From a virus: a stretch of 64,000 bases of DNA. The stretch covers positions 1 to 64,000 of the IMG/VR virus record IMGVR_UViG_3300021599_001395; one strand, written 5' to 3'. This document shows, one piece after another, positions 14,817 through 22,193 of this stretch. Under the pieces are notes generated by a model. That model had not been told where the DNA came from and made no database searches. It saw nothing but the letters and a program-made list of their open reading frames with translations. The position numbers and the translations under genes are program-made. Each line of letters opens with the position of its first letter. Within the stretch, counting starts at the first letter, position 1.

Positions 14817-15186
14817 GTGACCGTTCCCCCTGAAGTCCGACCATCGTGAAACGAGGGAGGACGATAATCTATTCCACATATACATATATAAAACGTATAC
14901 TGAAGACGTATAAATGTATGACGTTTATAAATTTTTCAGAAAGTGGGTCGTGATTCGGACAAGGGACAATCCTACACTATCTCCCACAAAGTTACACTTT
15001 TCCCCACTTTTCCACTCTGTCATACATAGAACCAAAAAAATGTGGGTTACAGGTATCTGTAGAAGGGAAAAAATAGGTACGACAAAAAAGGTGACAAAAT
15101 GTCTGGTTTTTATAGGTTATTTTAATAGAAATTTGTAATACACTCGGTCCCCCATAAAGTGGGTGACCTCGTTTACTGGTACCCAA
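14817..15186. other. non-coding convergent junction
   Basis: About 370 bp between the last plus gene and the first minus gene. Locally richer in GC with homopurine blocks (GAGGGAGGACG, AAGGGAAAAAA) and several TGTATGAC strings. A 74-codon frame at 14914 has no leader and poor composition. I see no promoter, tRNA or clear origin repeats. Confidence 0.5.
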
Positions 15187-15585
15187 TTAGTTATGTATAT
15201 AATACCTAAACTTATACTCAACCTTCCCCAAGAGTCCCATGGGTAGAACATTAATGAACATATAGAACCTTACCTTATAGACATTCTCTTCCAGTAACTT
15301 CTTTACGATCTGACGAGCAACTCTGTGGAACTCATATGGACCACTTAGATAAGACTCCCCCTTTAATGTGACGACCACCTCATCTGTGTGAGGGAGTGAA
15401 TAAGGGTCCGTCTTAACCGTTCCTTGTATATCTAATTTACCCAATGTTTCCATTAGACTCTTCTCACATTTCCTTTCAAACTCTTCTATCTTCTCTACAT
15501 ACTTTTCCTGTGTATGAACTTTCTTACTGTGTCCGAGTAGAGGAAATAGTATGGAGAGGTTCAGATCTACTTCTGGTCGTTCCAT
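15187..15585 (-). CDS. hypothetical protein, 132 aa
   Basis: Charged N-terminal helix (EKYVEKIEEFERKCEKSL) and a C-terminal beta-rich half ending VEYKFRYYIHN. No known family. Last gene of the minus-strand operon. It overlaps the upstream gene by 19 bp. Confidence 0.68.
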   Translation of the reverse strand: MERPEVDLNLSILFPLLGHSKKVHTQEKYVEKIEEFERKCEKSLMETLGKLDIQGTVKTDPYSLPHTDEVVVTLKGESYLSGPYEFHRVARQIVKKLLEENVYKVRFYMFINVLPMGLLGKVEYKFRYYIHN

Positions 15586-15770
15586 TGTTTTAATTCTTCA
15601 ATTATATTATTATTCATCTCTGTACAGAAATCTCGTTCAAGTATATTCTTTAGTGCTTGTTCTGCATCAACACCTGTTTCACTTGTGGCCATTTCAATAC
15701 ACTCATCATCTGTTTTATTATGCCAAAATGTTAAGTGTTTCAATAACTGATTTCCGTCTATTTTATTCAT
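15567..15770 (-). CDS. hypothetical protein, 67 aa
   Basis: Small acidic helical protein (MNKIDGNQLLKHL ... IIEELKQWNDQK). Its ATG overlaps the stop of the upstream gene in the arrangement ATGAATAA that is repeated at the next two junctions. Confidence 0.65.
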   Translation of the reverse strand: MNKIDGNQLLKHLTFWHNKTDDECIEMATSETGVDAEQALKNILERDFCTEMNNNIIEELKQWNDQK

Positions 15771-15939
15771 AAACTTCTTCGATTTTAAGTATTTTACAAT
15801 CTTTCACATTTACACATTCCAACATTTCTTTTTTCCATTCTTTAAGTTTTTCTAAGTTGGATGTTTCTCTATAACCCATTTTATAGTAGTCATCAAATTC
15901 ATTTTTAAATAATCCAATGTATTTTTGTTCGTTATTCAT
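15763..15939 (-). CDS. hypothetical protein, 58 aa
   Basis: Runs from MNNEQKYIGLFKNEFDDYY to KILKIEEVYE. Helical and charged. The ends match its neighbours: it starts MNNEQ where the next starts MNKEQ, and both end EVYE followed by ATGAATAA overlap. This indicates a duplicated junction or paralogous small genes. Confidence 0.66.
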   Translation of the reverse strand: MNNEQKYIGLFKNEFDDYYKMGYRETSNLEKLKEWKKEMLECVNVKDCKILKIEEVYE

Positions 15940-16381
15940 AAACTTCTATTGTTTTATCTTTGTATGTTACTGTAATTAGTTGAGTTGGGATGTTTATACC
16001 TTGATTTGACTGAATGCCTTCGTATTGTTCTTGAATATACTTTTCCCATTCATGTCCATAAATTATCCTATCATTCTCAATATCATTTATACAATTAGTT
16101 TTTTCCAATTGCCATTCTTTTTCTTCCAAACTCAACTCTCTTTCTTCAATCTTTAATCTCCACTTTTCAGAGAACTCTGTGTCGGTTTTGATTTTGTTGA
16201 TGAATTCTTCTTTGGTTAAATGACGAGTTGGATGTGGAGATACCATAGAACGACCATTCAACATACACCAACCTTTACCTATATTTTGATAAAGAAGATT
16301 TGTACGATGGTCGTGTATTGTTGCTAATGGATAGTTTTGGTAATTCTCATAAGCCTCATCAATGATCTGTTCTTTATTCAT
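15932..16381 (-). CDS. hypothetical protein sharing a thymidylate-synthase-like segment
   Basis: A 149-residue protein. Residues 57-75 (LTKEEFINKIKTDTEFSEKW) match LIKEEFINKIKTDDEFAKKW of the thymidylate synthase at 45.7 kb, and the DNA aligns without gaps over 61 bp. A charged coiled stretch (KIEERELSLEEKEWQLEK) follows, then a beta segment ending KTIEVYE. The N-terminal part (HDHRTNLLYQNIGKGWCMLN) could be a small separate domain. It has no catalytic part of thymidylate synthase. Confidence 0.68.
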   Translation of the reverse strand: MNKEQIIDEAYENYQNYPLATIHDHRTNLLYQNIGKGWCMLNGRSMVSPHPTRHLTKEEFINKIKTDTEFSEKWRLKIEERELSLEEKEWQLEKTNCINDIENDRIIYGHEWEKYIQEQYEGIQSNQGINIPTQLITVTYKDKTIEVYE

Positions 16382-16387
16382 AAACTT

Positions 16388-16648
16388 CTATTGTTTTGAT
16401 TTTATTTGTTCCCTATACCATTTGGCTCCTTCTTCGAATGCTATTGAAGATACTCCATGAATTCTATTTGATTCTTTTAATATCTCCTCATCTGATATTT
16501 CTGTTTGATCCTTCTCCATTTGTTTGGCTTGTTCTTCCTTTTCAGCTAAAACCCAAGCAGGTATTTTGATAATATAGTTTTCATTATCTTTTATATCGGC
16601 AAAATCGTATTCTTTTAATTGTTCAACCAACCATTCTACTGCTGTCAT
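16388..16648 (-). CDS. TAVEWL-family protein, 86 aa
   Basis: N-terminal MTAVEWLVEQLKEYD, a linker, then AEKEEQAKQMEKDQ, ending FEEGAKWYREQIKSKQ. This small helical family is common in Bacteroidota phages and has no known function. Three more copies lie at 16651, 17174 and 20179. Confidence 0.74.
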   Translation of the reverse strand: MTAVEWLVEQLKEYDFADIKDNENYIIKIPAWVLAEKEEQAKQMEKDQTEISDEEILKESNRIHGVSSIAFEEGAKWYREQIKSKQ

Positions 16649-16650
16649 AG

Positions 16651-17169
16651 TTATTTCTTTTTAAATTGTTCAATAAAATGCACTAATGTTTGTACATCTA
16701 TACAAGAATTTCCTAATTCTCCTTCTGTGTGGTTATCTTCATCAAGAATAAATTTTAACATTCTTTCTTGTTGCCATTTAACAATGTGAATAAACATTGA
16801 TTTTATCCAAGTTTTTTCATGAGGATCTATTGTTTTTGCTTCCAACAATTCTAAGCTATACTTTTCAGCAGCTTCTTCAAGTTCATTTTCCATTTCTATT
16901 GCTTGTAATTTAGGAGAATTATATATCCTCATTGGTCTACCATCCTTATATCTTAATTCAGGTAAACCTTTCCCATAAGTTTCTTTATAGTATCCTTCCC
17001 CCGTACTATATTCTAATAACACATGACCATTCCTTCCGAGAAGATTACCATCATTCCAAGATTCTTTTATCTGATCCTTAAACATTTGTTTAACCTGTTC
17101 TTGTATATCTAATGGAATATCTCCCATGTTATCTTGTACTTGGTTTATTAACCATTCTACTGCTGTCAT
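16651..17169 (-). CDS. TAVEWL-family protein, long form, 172 aa
   Basis: Contains MTAVEWLINQVQDNMGDIPL, EQVKQMFKDQIKESW, and an extra middle domain with GYYKETYGKGLPELRYKDGR before a helical C-terminus. Start 17169 is chosen to match the family opening and an AT-rich leader; an ATG 15 bp upstream would overlap the neighbour. It is twice the usual family length and so may be a fusion of two copies. Confidence 0.7.
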   Translation of the reverse strand: MTAVEWLINQVQDNMGDIPLDIQEQVKQMFKDQIKESWNDGNLLGRNGHVLLEYSTGEGYYKETYGKGLPELRYKDGRPMRIYNSPKLQAIEMENELEEAAEKYSLELLEAKTIDPHEKTWIKSMFIHIVKWQQERMLKFILDEDNHTEGELGNSCIDVQTLVHFIEQFKKK

Positions 17170-17173
17170 GTTT

Positions 17174-17383
17174 TTATTTTCCATATCCTTTATTTACTAA
17201 GTTTATACCATCTAATCTTGCAATATTTAGTTGTTTCTTCTCCATTTGTTTGGATTGTTCTTCAAGTTCATCAATCATACCTTGTGTAACTCTCACATCA
17301 CCCATTCCTATATGTGTGGTTGGATCATGTGCAAGTTGACGTAATTGATTTATAATCCACTCTACCGCCGTTTGTTGTGACAT
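17174..17383 (-). CDS. TAVEWL-family protein, 69 aa
   Basis: Starts MSQQTAVEWIINQLRQL, then DELEEQSKQMEKKQ and ends NLVNKGYGK. Same architecture as its two neighbours: N-terminal TAVEWx helix and a KQMEKxQ helix. Its start overlaps the upstream stop by one base. Confidence 0.74.
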   Translation of the reverse strand: MSQQTAVEWIINQLRQLAHDPTTHIGMGDVRVTQGMIDELEEQSKQMEKKQLNIARLDGINLVNKGYGK

Positions 17384-17643
17384 TATTTATATATTTTATC
17401 GTAATTGATATCGTACATTTGATCGTAGAACTCGATCAGTTCTTTATACTTTTCCTTATCCTGGTAAATCTTTTCCATTAAAATATTGTTCATCTTATAC
17501 CCGAATTTTAAATCTTTCAAATAAGTTTGACAATAAGAACCCTCGGAACTTTGTTCACATCTTAATGGACTACAACACCCCTCTTCACCACATCCATCAC
17601 ATATAGGACAATATGGATTATGTATATCTTCTGTTGTTTTCAT
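17383..17643 (-). CDS. cysteine-rich small protein (zinc-ribbon-like), 86 aa
   Basis: Residues 9-40 carry CPICDGCGEEGCCSPLRCEQ and a further C, giving CxxCxxC...CC...C spacing that suits zinc binding. The C-terminal half is a charged helix. Phage proteins with CPICDGCGEEGCC are common and uncharacterised. Confidence 0.72.
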   Translation of the reverse strand: MKTTEDIHNPYCPICDGCGEEGCCSPLRCEQSSEGSYCQTYLKDLKFGYKMNNILMEKIYQDKEKYKELIEFYDQMYDINYDKIYK

Positions 17644-17909
17644 ATCAATTCGACTTTTTCTTTATTATACTCCATAATCTCCTCGGTTTGATCGGGTATC
17701 TCAAGGAACCTAATATGATGATGTTTACCTTCCACCTCCAAGAATTCATACCAAGGACCGGGTGCAAAGTTAATACCCGTTTCCTCCCTCATTTCCTCAC
17801 CACTGATCACATCAATAACATGATATATCGATCCTTTATGGGTATAGACTTTACCCTTGTCTTCACCCTCATCAACACATAACGAATTCTCAATACAAAT
17901 CACTCTCAT
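17640..17909 (-). CDS. small beta-barrel-like phage protein, 89 aa
   Basis: Starts MRVICIENSL and has GSIYHVIDVISGEEM, PGPWYEFLEVEGKHHH, suggesting an SH3-like barrel found in many phage proteins beginning MRVICID. Function unknown. It overlaps the upstream gene by 20 bp and the next by 4. Confidence 0.7.
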   Translation of the reverse strand: MRVICIENSLCVDEGEDKGKVYTHKGSIYHVIDVISGEEMREETGINFAPGPWYEFLEVEGKHHHIRFLEIPDQTEEIMEYNKEKVELI

Positions 17910-18870
17910 GTTCTTTTAATAATTTATTTGGATTAACACAATAGGATTCACTCCAATTTGGAACCGTATAATGACAATTCCATGGTAATTTTTTATGAAC
18001 CTCCTTAAACTCATTACACCCAATCATTAAAGAAAAACAATAATCTATTTCATCTAAAAGATGTTGAATTGTATCAGGTGGATTACCATAAAGTTTTTCA
18101 GATTCTTGTACATAACACTTAAACCCACCAAATCCAATGTAATCTATAAAAAAGTTAGATGTTAAAACATTGATCGGTGTGACAATATACTTCTTATGTT
18201 TATTATAGGTAGTATAATTTATTTGAGTATCACCAATCTTTTCAATATTCCATTTTATCATTTGTTCATAGTTCACCGGTTCGTGAAAGATAAGAAGATT
18301 GGCGAACTTTCTAACATTATGTGTACATAGATAATTTGCAAAATGTATAAAAGACATTTTGTTCTTACCACAGAAAGATTTTAAATTACGTTCACTGGTG
18401 AGAACCACCTCATTGATAAAACACATATCCTCAAAAGTGATTTCCGTCTTATATCTCATATACATTAATCTCGAATGTTTATCTTCGTTCCAATACCCAT
18501 ATTCTTTAATATCATAAATAATATTATCAATCTCCCTGAGTATCAATTGAACAAAGATTTTAGATAGAACATTACTGTACTTCACATGATAAAAGATACC
18601 ATTCATTCCATCCAAATATTTTTCAACCTCACATGTCTTTTGGTCAAAATACATAACCGGATCATATAGAAGAAAATCTCCCCTGTTTTTGTGTACCCCT
18701 TCAGTTGGATGTAAATGTTTAAACATTGACATAGATATCTCCTCCGCGAAACTCGTTGTTAAATCCATTTTATCAACAAATTCCTTCCCATAAAAAGATT
18801 CAATAGAATAAAATTTACCGAACTCAGGTCTCCATTCAAACCTATTTGATCTTGGAATAAATTGTGACAT
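17890..18870 (-). CDS. hypothetical protein, 326 aa
   Basis: Large soluble alpha/beta protein with no recognisable motif. Two HTxxK-like aromatic patches (NWSESYCVNPNKLL, YGNPPDTIQHLLDEIDY) are seen. Its length in a run of tiny genes is notable. It overlaps the downstream gene by 20 bp. Confidence 0.72.
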   Translation of the reverse strand: MSQFIPRSNRFEWRPEFGKFYSIESFYGKEFVDKMDLTTSFAEEISMSMFKHLHPTEGVHKNRGDFLLYDPVMYFDQKTCEVEKYLDGMNGIFYHVKYSNVLSKIFVQLILREIDNIIYDIKEYGYWNEDKHSRLMYMRYKTEITFEDMCFINEVVLTSERNLKSFCGKNKMSFIHFANYLCTHNVRKFANLLIFHEPVNYEQMIKWNIEKIGDTQINYTTYNKHKKYIVTPINVLTSNFFIDYIGFGGFKCYVQESEKLYGNPPDTIQHLLDEIDYCFSLMIGCNEFKEVHKKLPWNCHYTVPNWSESYCVNPNKLLKEHESDLY

Positions 18871-18875
18871 AACTA

Positions 18876-19124
18876 TTAATTGTTGTTTATAAATGTATCA
18901 TTACACCATATCGGTGTTTTCTCTCCAACGTAACTACCAGCAACATTATACCAAAAGTATTCTATCGCATCATCTTCCGTCATTCCCTCCTTAACCAATA
19001 TATCAATACATTTGGTGACAGAATATATAAGACGATAGGTCGATTCCTCAATACCAATTATTGCGTCATCAAACCCATCGGCTTTTAGAATGTCCTCATC
19101 AATTGTATAATGTGATAAATCCAT
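18876..19124 (-). CDS. hypothetical phage protein, 82 aa
   Basis: Pattern: EESTYRLIYSVTKCIDILVKEGM, then TEDDAIEYFWYNVAGSYVGE. Members of this small helical family occur in many phages without known role. It has its own promoter 15 bp upstream. Confidence 0.72.
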   Translation of the reverse strand: MDLSHYTIDEDILKADGFDDAIIGIEESTYRLIYSVTKCIDILVKEGMTEDDAIEYFWYNVAGSYVGEKTPIWCNDTFINNN

Positions 19125-19138
19125 ATCAATATTTTCAA

Positions 19139-19168
19139 CAAATATAAGAGAAATAATTTTAAAACAAA
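19139..19168 (-). promoter_or_regulatory. Bacteroidota-type promoter (minus strand)
   Basis: On the minus strand TTTG (19168-19165), 18 bp, TATATTTG (19146-19139), upstream of the 82-residue gene. The -33 element lies in the T tail of the preceding terminator-like hairpin. Confidence 0.72.
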
Positions 19169-19218
19169 AAAAATATTTATTAAAGGTCCGATATCCGCGT
19201 TTTCATCTCACTCGGACC
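19166..19218 (-). terminator. hairpin with T-rich tail after the tRNA-like RNA
   Basis: On the minus strand GGTCCGA (19218-19212) pairs with TCGGACC (19191-19185) around a 20 nt loop, followed by TTTAATAAATATTTTTTTT. It would end a transcript carrying the tRNA-like RNA. Confidence 0.62.
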
Positions 19219-19240
19219 AACATGAGCTTCCGACGGGTTG

Positions 19241-19384
19241 TGGTCAGGACAGGATTCGAACCTGTTTTGTAATAAAGGGTCTCACGACAGTTATTTCTAA
19301 CCTACATTTCTGTAGCGTGGTTTGAGTAGTCCCTAAACTGTTCTCTTTTATATTACAATGGCGTACCAATTCCGCCACCTGACT
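19241..19384 (-). ncRNA. tRNA-like structured RNA with expanded branched anticodon region
   Basis: The ends look like a tRNA: acceptor GTCAGG / CCTGAC, a class II-type D arm GGCG-GAATTGGTA-CGCC and a canonical T arm ACAGG-TTCGAAT-CCTGT followed by CCTGACCA. Between them the anticodon arm is replaced by about 85 nt that fold into a long helix (TTGTAATA / TATTACAA), inner pairings AGGG/CCCT, CTC/GAG and CACG/CGTG, and two GAAA-capped hairpins (CTACA-GAAA-TGTAG and GTTA-GAAA-TAAC). Only one unpaired base separates the long helix from the T stem, so simple intron removal does not give a normal tRNA. It could be a tRNA with an inserted element, a tmRNA-like or other tRNA-mimicking RNA. Confidence 0.7.
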
Positions 19385-19391
19385 ATTTTAG

Positions 19392-19547
19392 TTAATATAA
19401 TTTTATTTTTTCAACTGAACAATCCAACCCATAATTTTCTTTAATTAAAGACACAAAACTATCCTTTTCTTGCTCACTAAATCTGGTGATAGTTTGACCA
19501 TTCCAAGTACCACCAATAATCGTAATAATAAATTTGTATGCTGGCAT
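19392..19547 (-). CDS. hypothetical protein, 51 aa
   Basis: Frame MPAYKFIITIIGGTWNGQTI to EKIKLY. Strand-turn-strand start then a helix (SEQEKDSFVSLIKENYG), a plausible small folded protein. It ends 8 bp before the tRNA-like RNA. Confidence 0.6.
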   Translation of the reverse strand: MPAYKFIITIIGGTWNGQTITRFSEQEKDSFVSLIKENYGLDCSVEKIKLY

Positions 19548-19559
19548 ATTTTTTAATTT

Positions 19560-19784
19560 TTAGTAGTCTACTACAAACCATTTAATGTCAGGTCTAGTTT
19601 CATTTAACCTTTTTTTCCATGGGTTAAGAAACTCAATGGCTTCTTTCTCATTATTAAATTTCTTTGCATGTTCCAAATTTTTCGGTCTCAAATATGGATC
19701 TTTATGTGAGGCGTAAAAGTATTTTTCACAAAAGAAATAGTGCATGGATTTGTTTATCTCACTTTTCCCAACTATCATTTTCAT
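19560..19784 (-). CDS. hypothetical protein, 74 aa
   Basis: Basic, aromatic small protein (MHYFFCEKYFYASHKDPYL). The segment AKKFNNEKEAIEFLNPWKKRL looks helical. No family recognised. Its ATG overlaps the upstream stop by 4 bp. Confidence 0.66.
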   Translation of the reverse strand: MKMIVGKSEINKSMHYFFCEKYFYASHKDPYLRPKNLEHAKKFNNEKEAIEFLNPWKKRLNETRPDIKWFVVDY

Positions 19785-20029
19785 ACTCTCTTCTTTAATG
19801 TTATGTTACCATTTACACTTAATATCACCCTACCGTCACTGAATACCGCTGGTCCCTCTCCTTCATATGCAACAATATCTTGATTAATTGTTACAGTGGG
19901 AGGTTTATTAAATGTTTTTAACCAATACCATTTATCTTTAATCCAATCTTTGATACTCATAAATAAGTTTTTATTTGGGTTTTCAGTTGTAAAATATGTT
20001 GTCCCGTCTTCTCTTTTTATTTGAAACAT
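19781..20029 (-). CDS. hypothetical protein, 82 aa
   Basis: Contains a tryptophan-rich helix (SIKDWIKDKWYWLKTF) and a beta-rich C-terminus (VIAYEGEGPAVFSDG-like, ILSVNGNITLKKRV). Possibly membrane-surface associated. Function unknown. Confidence 0.66.
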   Translation of the reverse strand: MFQIKREDGTTYFTTENPNKNLFMSIKDWIKDKWYWLKTFNKPPTVTINQDIVAYEGEGPAVFSDGRVILSVNGNITLKKRV

Positions 20030-20035
20030 TTGAGT

Positions 20036-20182
20036 TTATTTTTTTATATAAGGTTTCTTTGGTGAATACTTGTTCTGTGACATATTAAACTTTCTCATAA
20101 ACATTCCATTCAAATGTAGTCCAGGTGAACAGGATGTTATAAACATAACAAATATAATAAAAAATACTAATAACTTTCTCAT
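20036..20182 (-). CDS. predicted small lipoprotein, 48 aa
   Basis: MRKLLVFFIIFVMFITSCSP is a lipoprotein signal: basic start, hydrophobic core and lipobox ITSC with Cys18. The remaining 30 residues are basic. It probably sits in the cell envelope, where small phage lipoproteins often block superinfection or receptors; that role is inference. It overlaps the next gene by 4 bp. Confidence 0.68.
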   Translation of the reverse strand: MRKLLVFFIIFVMFITSCSPGLHLNGMFMRKFNMSQNKYSPKKPYIKK

Positions 20183-20415
20183 TTTCCATATGTTTTGTTA
20201 TAGTATTTTATTGAACTTTTATCGATCATTTCGTCAGTACATCCGGCATGTTTCATATATGGTGATTCTCTTTTGTATGCCTCAATTATCTGATCCTTCT
20301 CAATTTGTTTGGCTATTTTTTTCAATTCATATAACCTTTGGGTTGTTAATATTTTCTCTATTTTAGCATGATTAATTCTTTCAACTAACCAATCTACTGC
20401 TGTTTCCTGTGACAT
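20179..20415 (-). CDS. TAVEWL-family protein, 78 aa
   Basis: Fourth copy: MSQETAVDWLVERINHAK, KKIAKQIEKDQIIEAYKRES, ending IKYYNKTYGK. It lies 2.8 kb from the other three, whose ends it shares (MSQxTAVxW start, KxYGK tail as in the 17174 copy). Confidence 0.73.
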   Translation of the reverse strand: MSQETAVDWLVERINHAKIEKILTTQRLYELKKIAKQIEKDQIIEAYKRESPYMKHAGCTDEMIDKSSIKYYNKTYGK

Positions 20416-20422
20416 AAAATTT

Positions 20423-20578
20423 TTATATTTGTTTCTTAAAATATGTTAAAGGTAATTTAACATCGTTAGATTTAACATAATATGAATTGATGTTCATCCA
20501 TCTTTCCTGTTTATTGTTTTCACAAATGAAATATAATTTTGAAAGTGTGTGAAACACAATGTCACCTACGATTATCAT
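20423..20578 (-). CDS. hypothetical protein, 51 aa
   Basis: Frame MIIVGDIVFHTLSKLYFICE to YFKKQI. It sits in the operon with 7 bp to the next start. Possibly a small beta protein; nothing else can be said. Confidence 0.58.
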   Translation of the reverse strand: MIIVGDIVFHTLSKLYFICENNKQERWMNINSYYVKSNDVKLPLTYFKKQI

Positions 20579-20618
20579 TTTTATTTTTACTTTATGGTAT
20601 TATACCTTTTAGTATAAA

Positions 20619-20882
20619 TTATTGTTTGGGATACGTTTTCGCATCTGAAAATGATTCTATTGAAACGAATTCGGAATGAAGATGTTCAATAATTTCTTTC
20701 ATTAATTCATGATCGGGTTTACCGTCATCTTTTTCAGAAAGTTTAACCAATAAAGATATTCCCGATACAAGTATATGAGACATTTCACTAAAACTTAATT
20801 TTGGTTGAGTTGGTGGTAACTTAATAAAAACATTTGATTTACCATCTAAAATTTCAGTCTCAACAATTACACTTAAATTCAT
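20619..20882 (-). CDS. hypothetical protein, 87 aa
   Basis: N-terminal strand (MNLSVIVETEILDG), helix with SEMSHILVSGISLLVKLSEK, and an acidic C-terminal helix. Start overlaps the HAD gene stop by one base, so translation is likely coupled. Confidence 0.66.
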   Translation of the reverse strand: MNLSVIVETEILDGKSNVFIKLPPTQPKLSFSEMSHILVSGISLLVKLSEKDDGKPDHELMKEIIEHLHSEFVSIESFSDAKTYPKQ

Positions 20883-21403
20883 TAGTCTTCATTTTTTAAA
20901 ATTTTTATTAATTTTTCTTTAATTCCACTTTGTTTAATACCTTCACTTTCTTTGGGTGTTAAAACAAAATTGTCACCAAGAAATAAACTCATATCTAAAT
21001 CATCAACACTAACCCAACTTGTGATATCATTTTTATCTTCCAACCATTTTTTTATTTCTAATGATCTAAGAAGTTCTAATGTACCTGATTGATTGATTAT
21101 GGGTGTGAAGTCTATTGGTTTTTTTATTACACCCATAAGTTCATAATACTTACCAATATCTTCTAATGATCCGTGAAGTTTCCAATCTGAACTAACAACT
21201 ATCTCAGCATCGGTTTCAGTTAAAACTTCATTTAAAACTTTAACTGCCTTCTTATCAAAATTATCAAATCTAAATTCAATCGGAACTTCTCTTAATGTCA
21301 TAGACATTTTCATTCTACCCCACTTCTTTTGTTTCTTATAACGAGAACCAAAATTATTTGATAGACAAATTACACCATCGTGATCCAAGAATAGAATCTT
21401 CAT
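20882..21403 (-). CDS. HAD-superfamily phosphatase-like protein
   Basis: A 173-residue protein. Motif I FLDHDGVI places the nucleophile Asp7 and Asp9; motif II EIVVSSDWK (about 69-77) gives the Ser; VSVDDLDMSL near 130 fits the acidic motif. It lacks a large cap and fits the HAD domains seen in RNA-repair systems and in phages. Likely a phosphatase on a nucleic-acid end or small substrate; the substrate is not known. Confidence 0.82.
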   Translation of the reverse strand: MKILFLDHDGVICLSNNFGSRYKKQKKWGRMKMSMTLREVPIEFRFDNFDKKAVKVLNEVLTETDAEIVVSSDWKLHGSLEDIGKYYELMGVIKKPIDFTPIINQSGTLELLRSLEIKKWLEDKNDITSWVSVDDLDMSLFLGDNFVLTPKESEGIKQSGIKEKLIKILKNED

Positions 21404-21588
21404 TTATTAAAATTAGTTTTGGATTCAAATAAATCACAAGTGTGATTTTTACTTGGTATTGATTCCAGTTTAATTTCTTTTTTTGGATTACAACATTTTA
21501 AACCTTGCCCTACACCAACCAACCAAGCAATATACTTACAGTTATAACAAACTTTATCTTCTGATTTTATTTCATTTGTTGTTTCCAT
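21400..21588 (-). CDS. small cysteine-rich protein, 62 aa
   Basis: VCYNCKYIAWLVGVGQGLKC then CNP and HTCDLFES gives CxxC...CC...C, suggesting a zinc-bound knuckle. Overlaps the HAD gene by 4 bp. Confidence 0.68.
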   Translation of the reverse strand: METTNEIKSEDKVCYNCKYIAWLVGVGQGLKCCNPKKEIKLESIPSKNHTCDLFESKTNFNK

Positions 21589-22147
21589 TTATAACATTAT
21601 TTAAATTATATTTCTCTTTAATATTATTTAACTGTGGACATTCTTTATTTACAAGAGTTTCGTCTGAATCTATCGAACCATACATATGATGACCACACTC
21701 ATATTCCCTATCCCATGCATGGAGTGAACTACCTTCTCTTTTAAGTTTGGATCCACACACACTACATATTGTCTTATCAAATACTTCAACTTTTCTTGGA
21801 ATGACACTATCAATCATTCTATTTACAATTGCTTCAGACATAGAAACATTTTCTTTTTTCAAATTTTTAAGTTCTTCCGTAGTCATTACAACAACTTCAC
21901 CATAACTTGTTATTGAATGATTTGGGTTGTTTGTATAAACATCAACAATTCCATTATCCCCATAATATTCGTCACAAAGTTCCTGAACGGAAAAACAATT
22001 GTAGTGTATATCCCAATTTATAGAACCATAGCACCTAAGTTTAGTCAAATATACAAATCCGTCAGAATATTCTCTAATCTGTCCTCTAACTTCATGAAGT
22101 TCATCCTGCAACTTATTCATCTTATCTAGTAGATCTTGTATTTTCAT
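21572..22147 (-). CDS. hypothetical protein with zinc-finger-like domain, 191 aa
   Basis: Residues 1-30 form a coiled coil (LLDKMNKLQDELHEVRGQI). Near residue 127, CSVCGSKLKREG, and later YECGHH provide CxxC and C..HH for a zinc site, as in treble-clef fingers. The middle is beta-rich. No known family. Confidence 0.68.
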   Translation of the reverse strand: MKIQDLLDKMNKLQDELHEVRGQIREYSDGFVYLTKLRCYGSINWDIHYNCFSVQELCDEYYGDNGIVDVYTNNPNHSITSYGEVVVMTTEELKNLKKENVSMSEAIVNRMIDSVIPRKVEVFDKTICSVCGSKLKREGSSLHAWDREYECGHHMYGSIDSDETLVNKECPQLNNIKEKYNLNNVINGNNK

Positions 22148-22193
22148 TTTACACTTTTTAAAAGTTTTACTTTACATATTTTTATAAAAAAAA

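Noticed and set aside
14914-15138. 74-codon frame in the convergent junction
   Set aside because: No leader or promoter, unusual composition, and no overlap with the operon structure on either side.
19241-19384. Normal tRNA-Leu with a simple intron
   Set aside because: After removing the middle, the variable region would be one base and no standard 7-base anticodon loop with matching stem can be formed.
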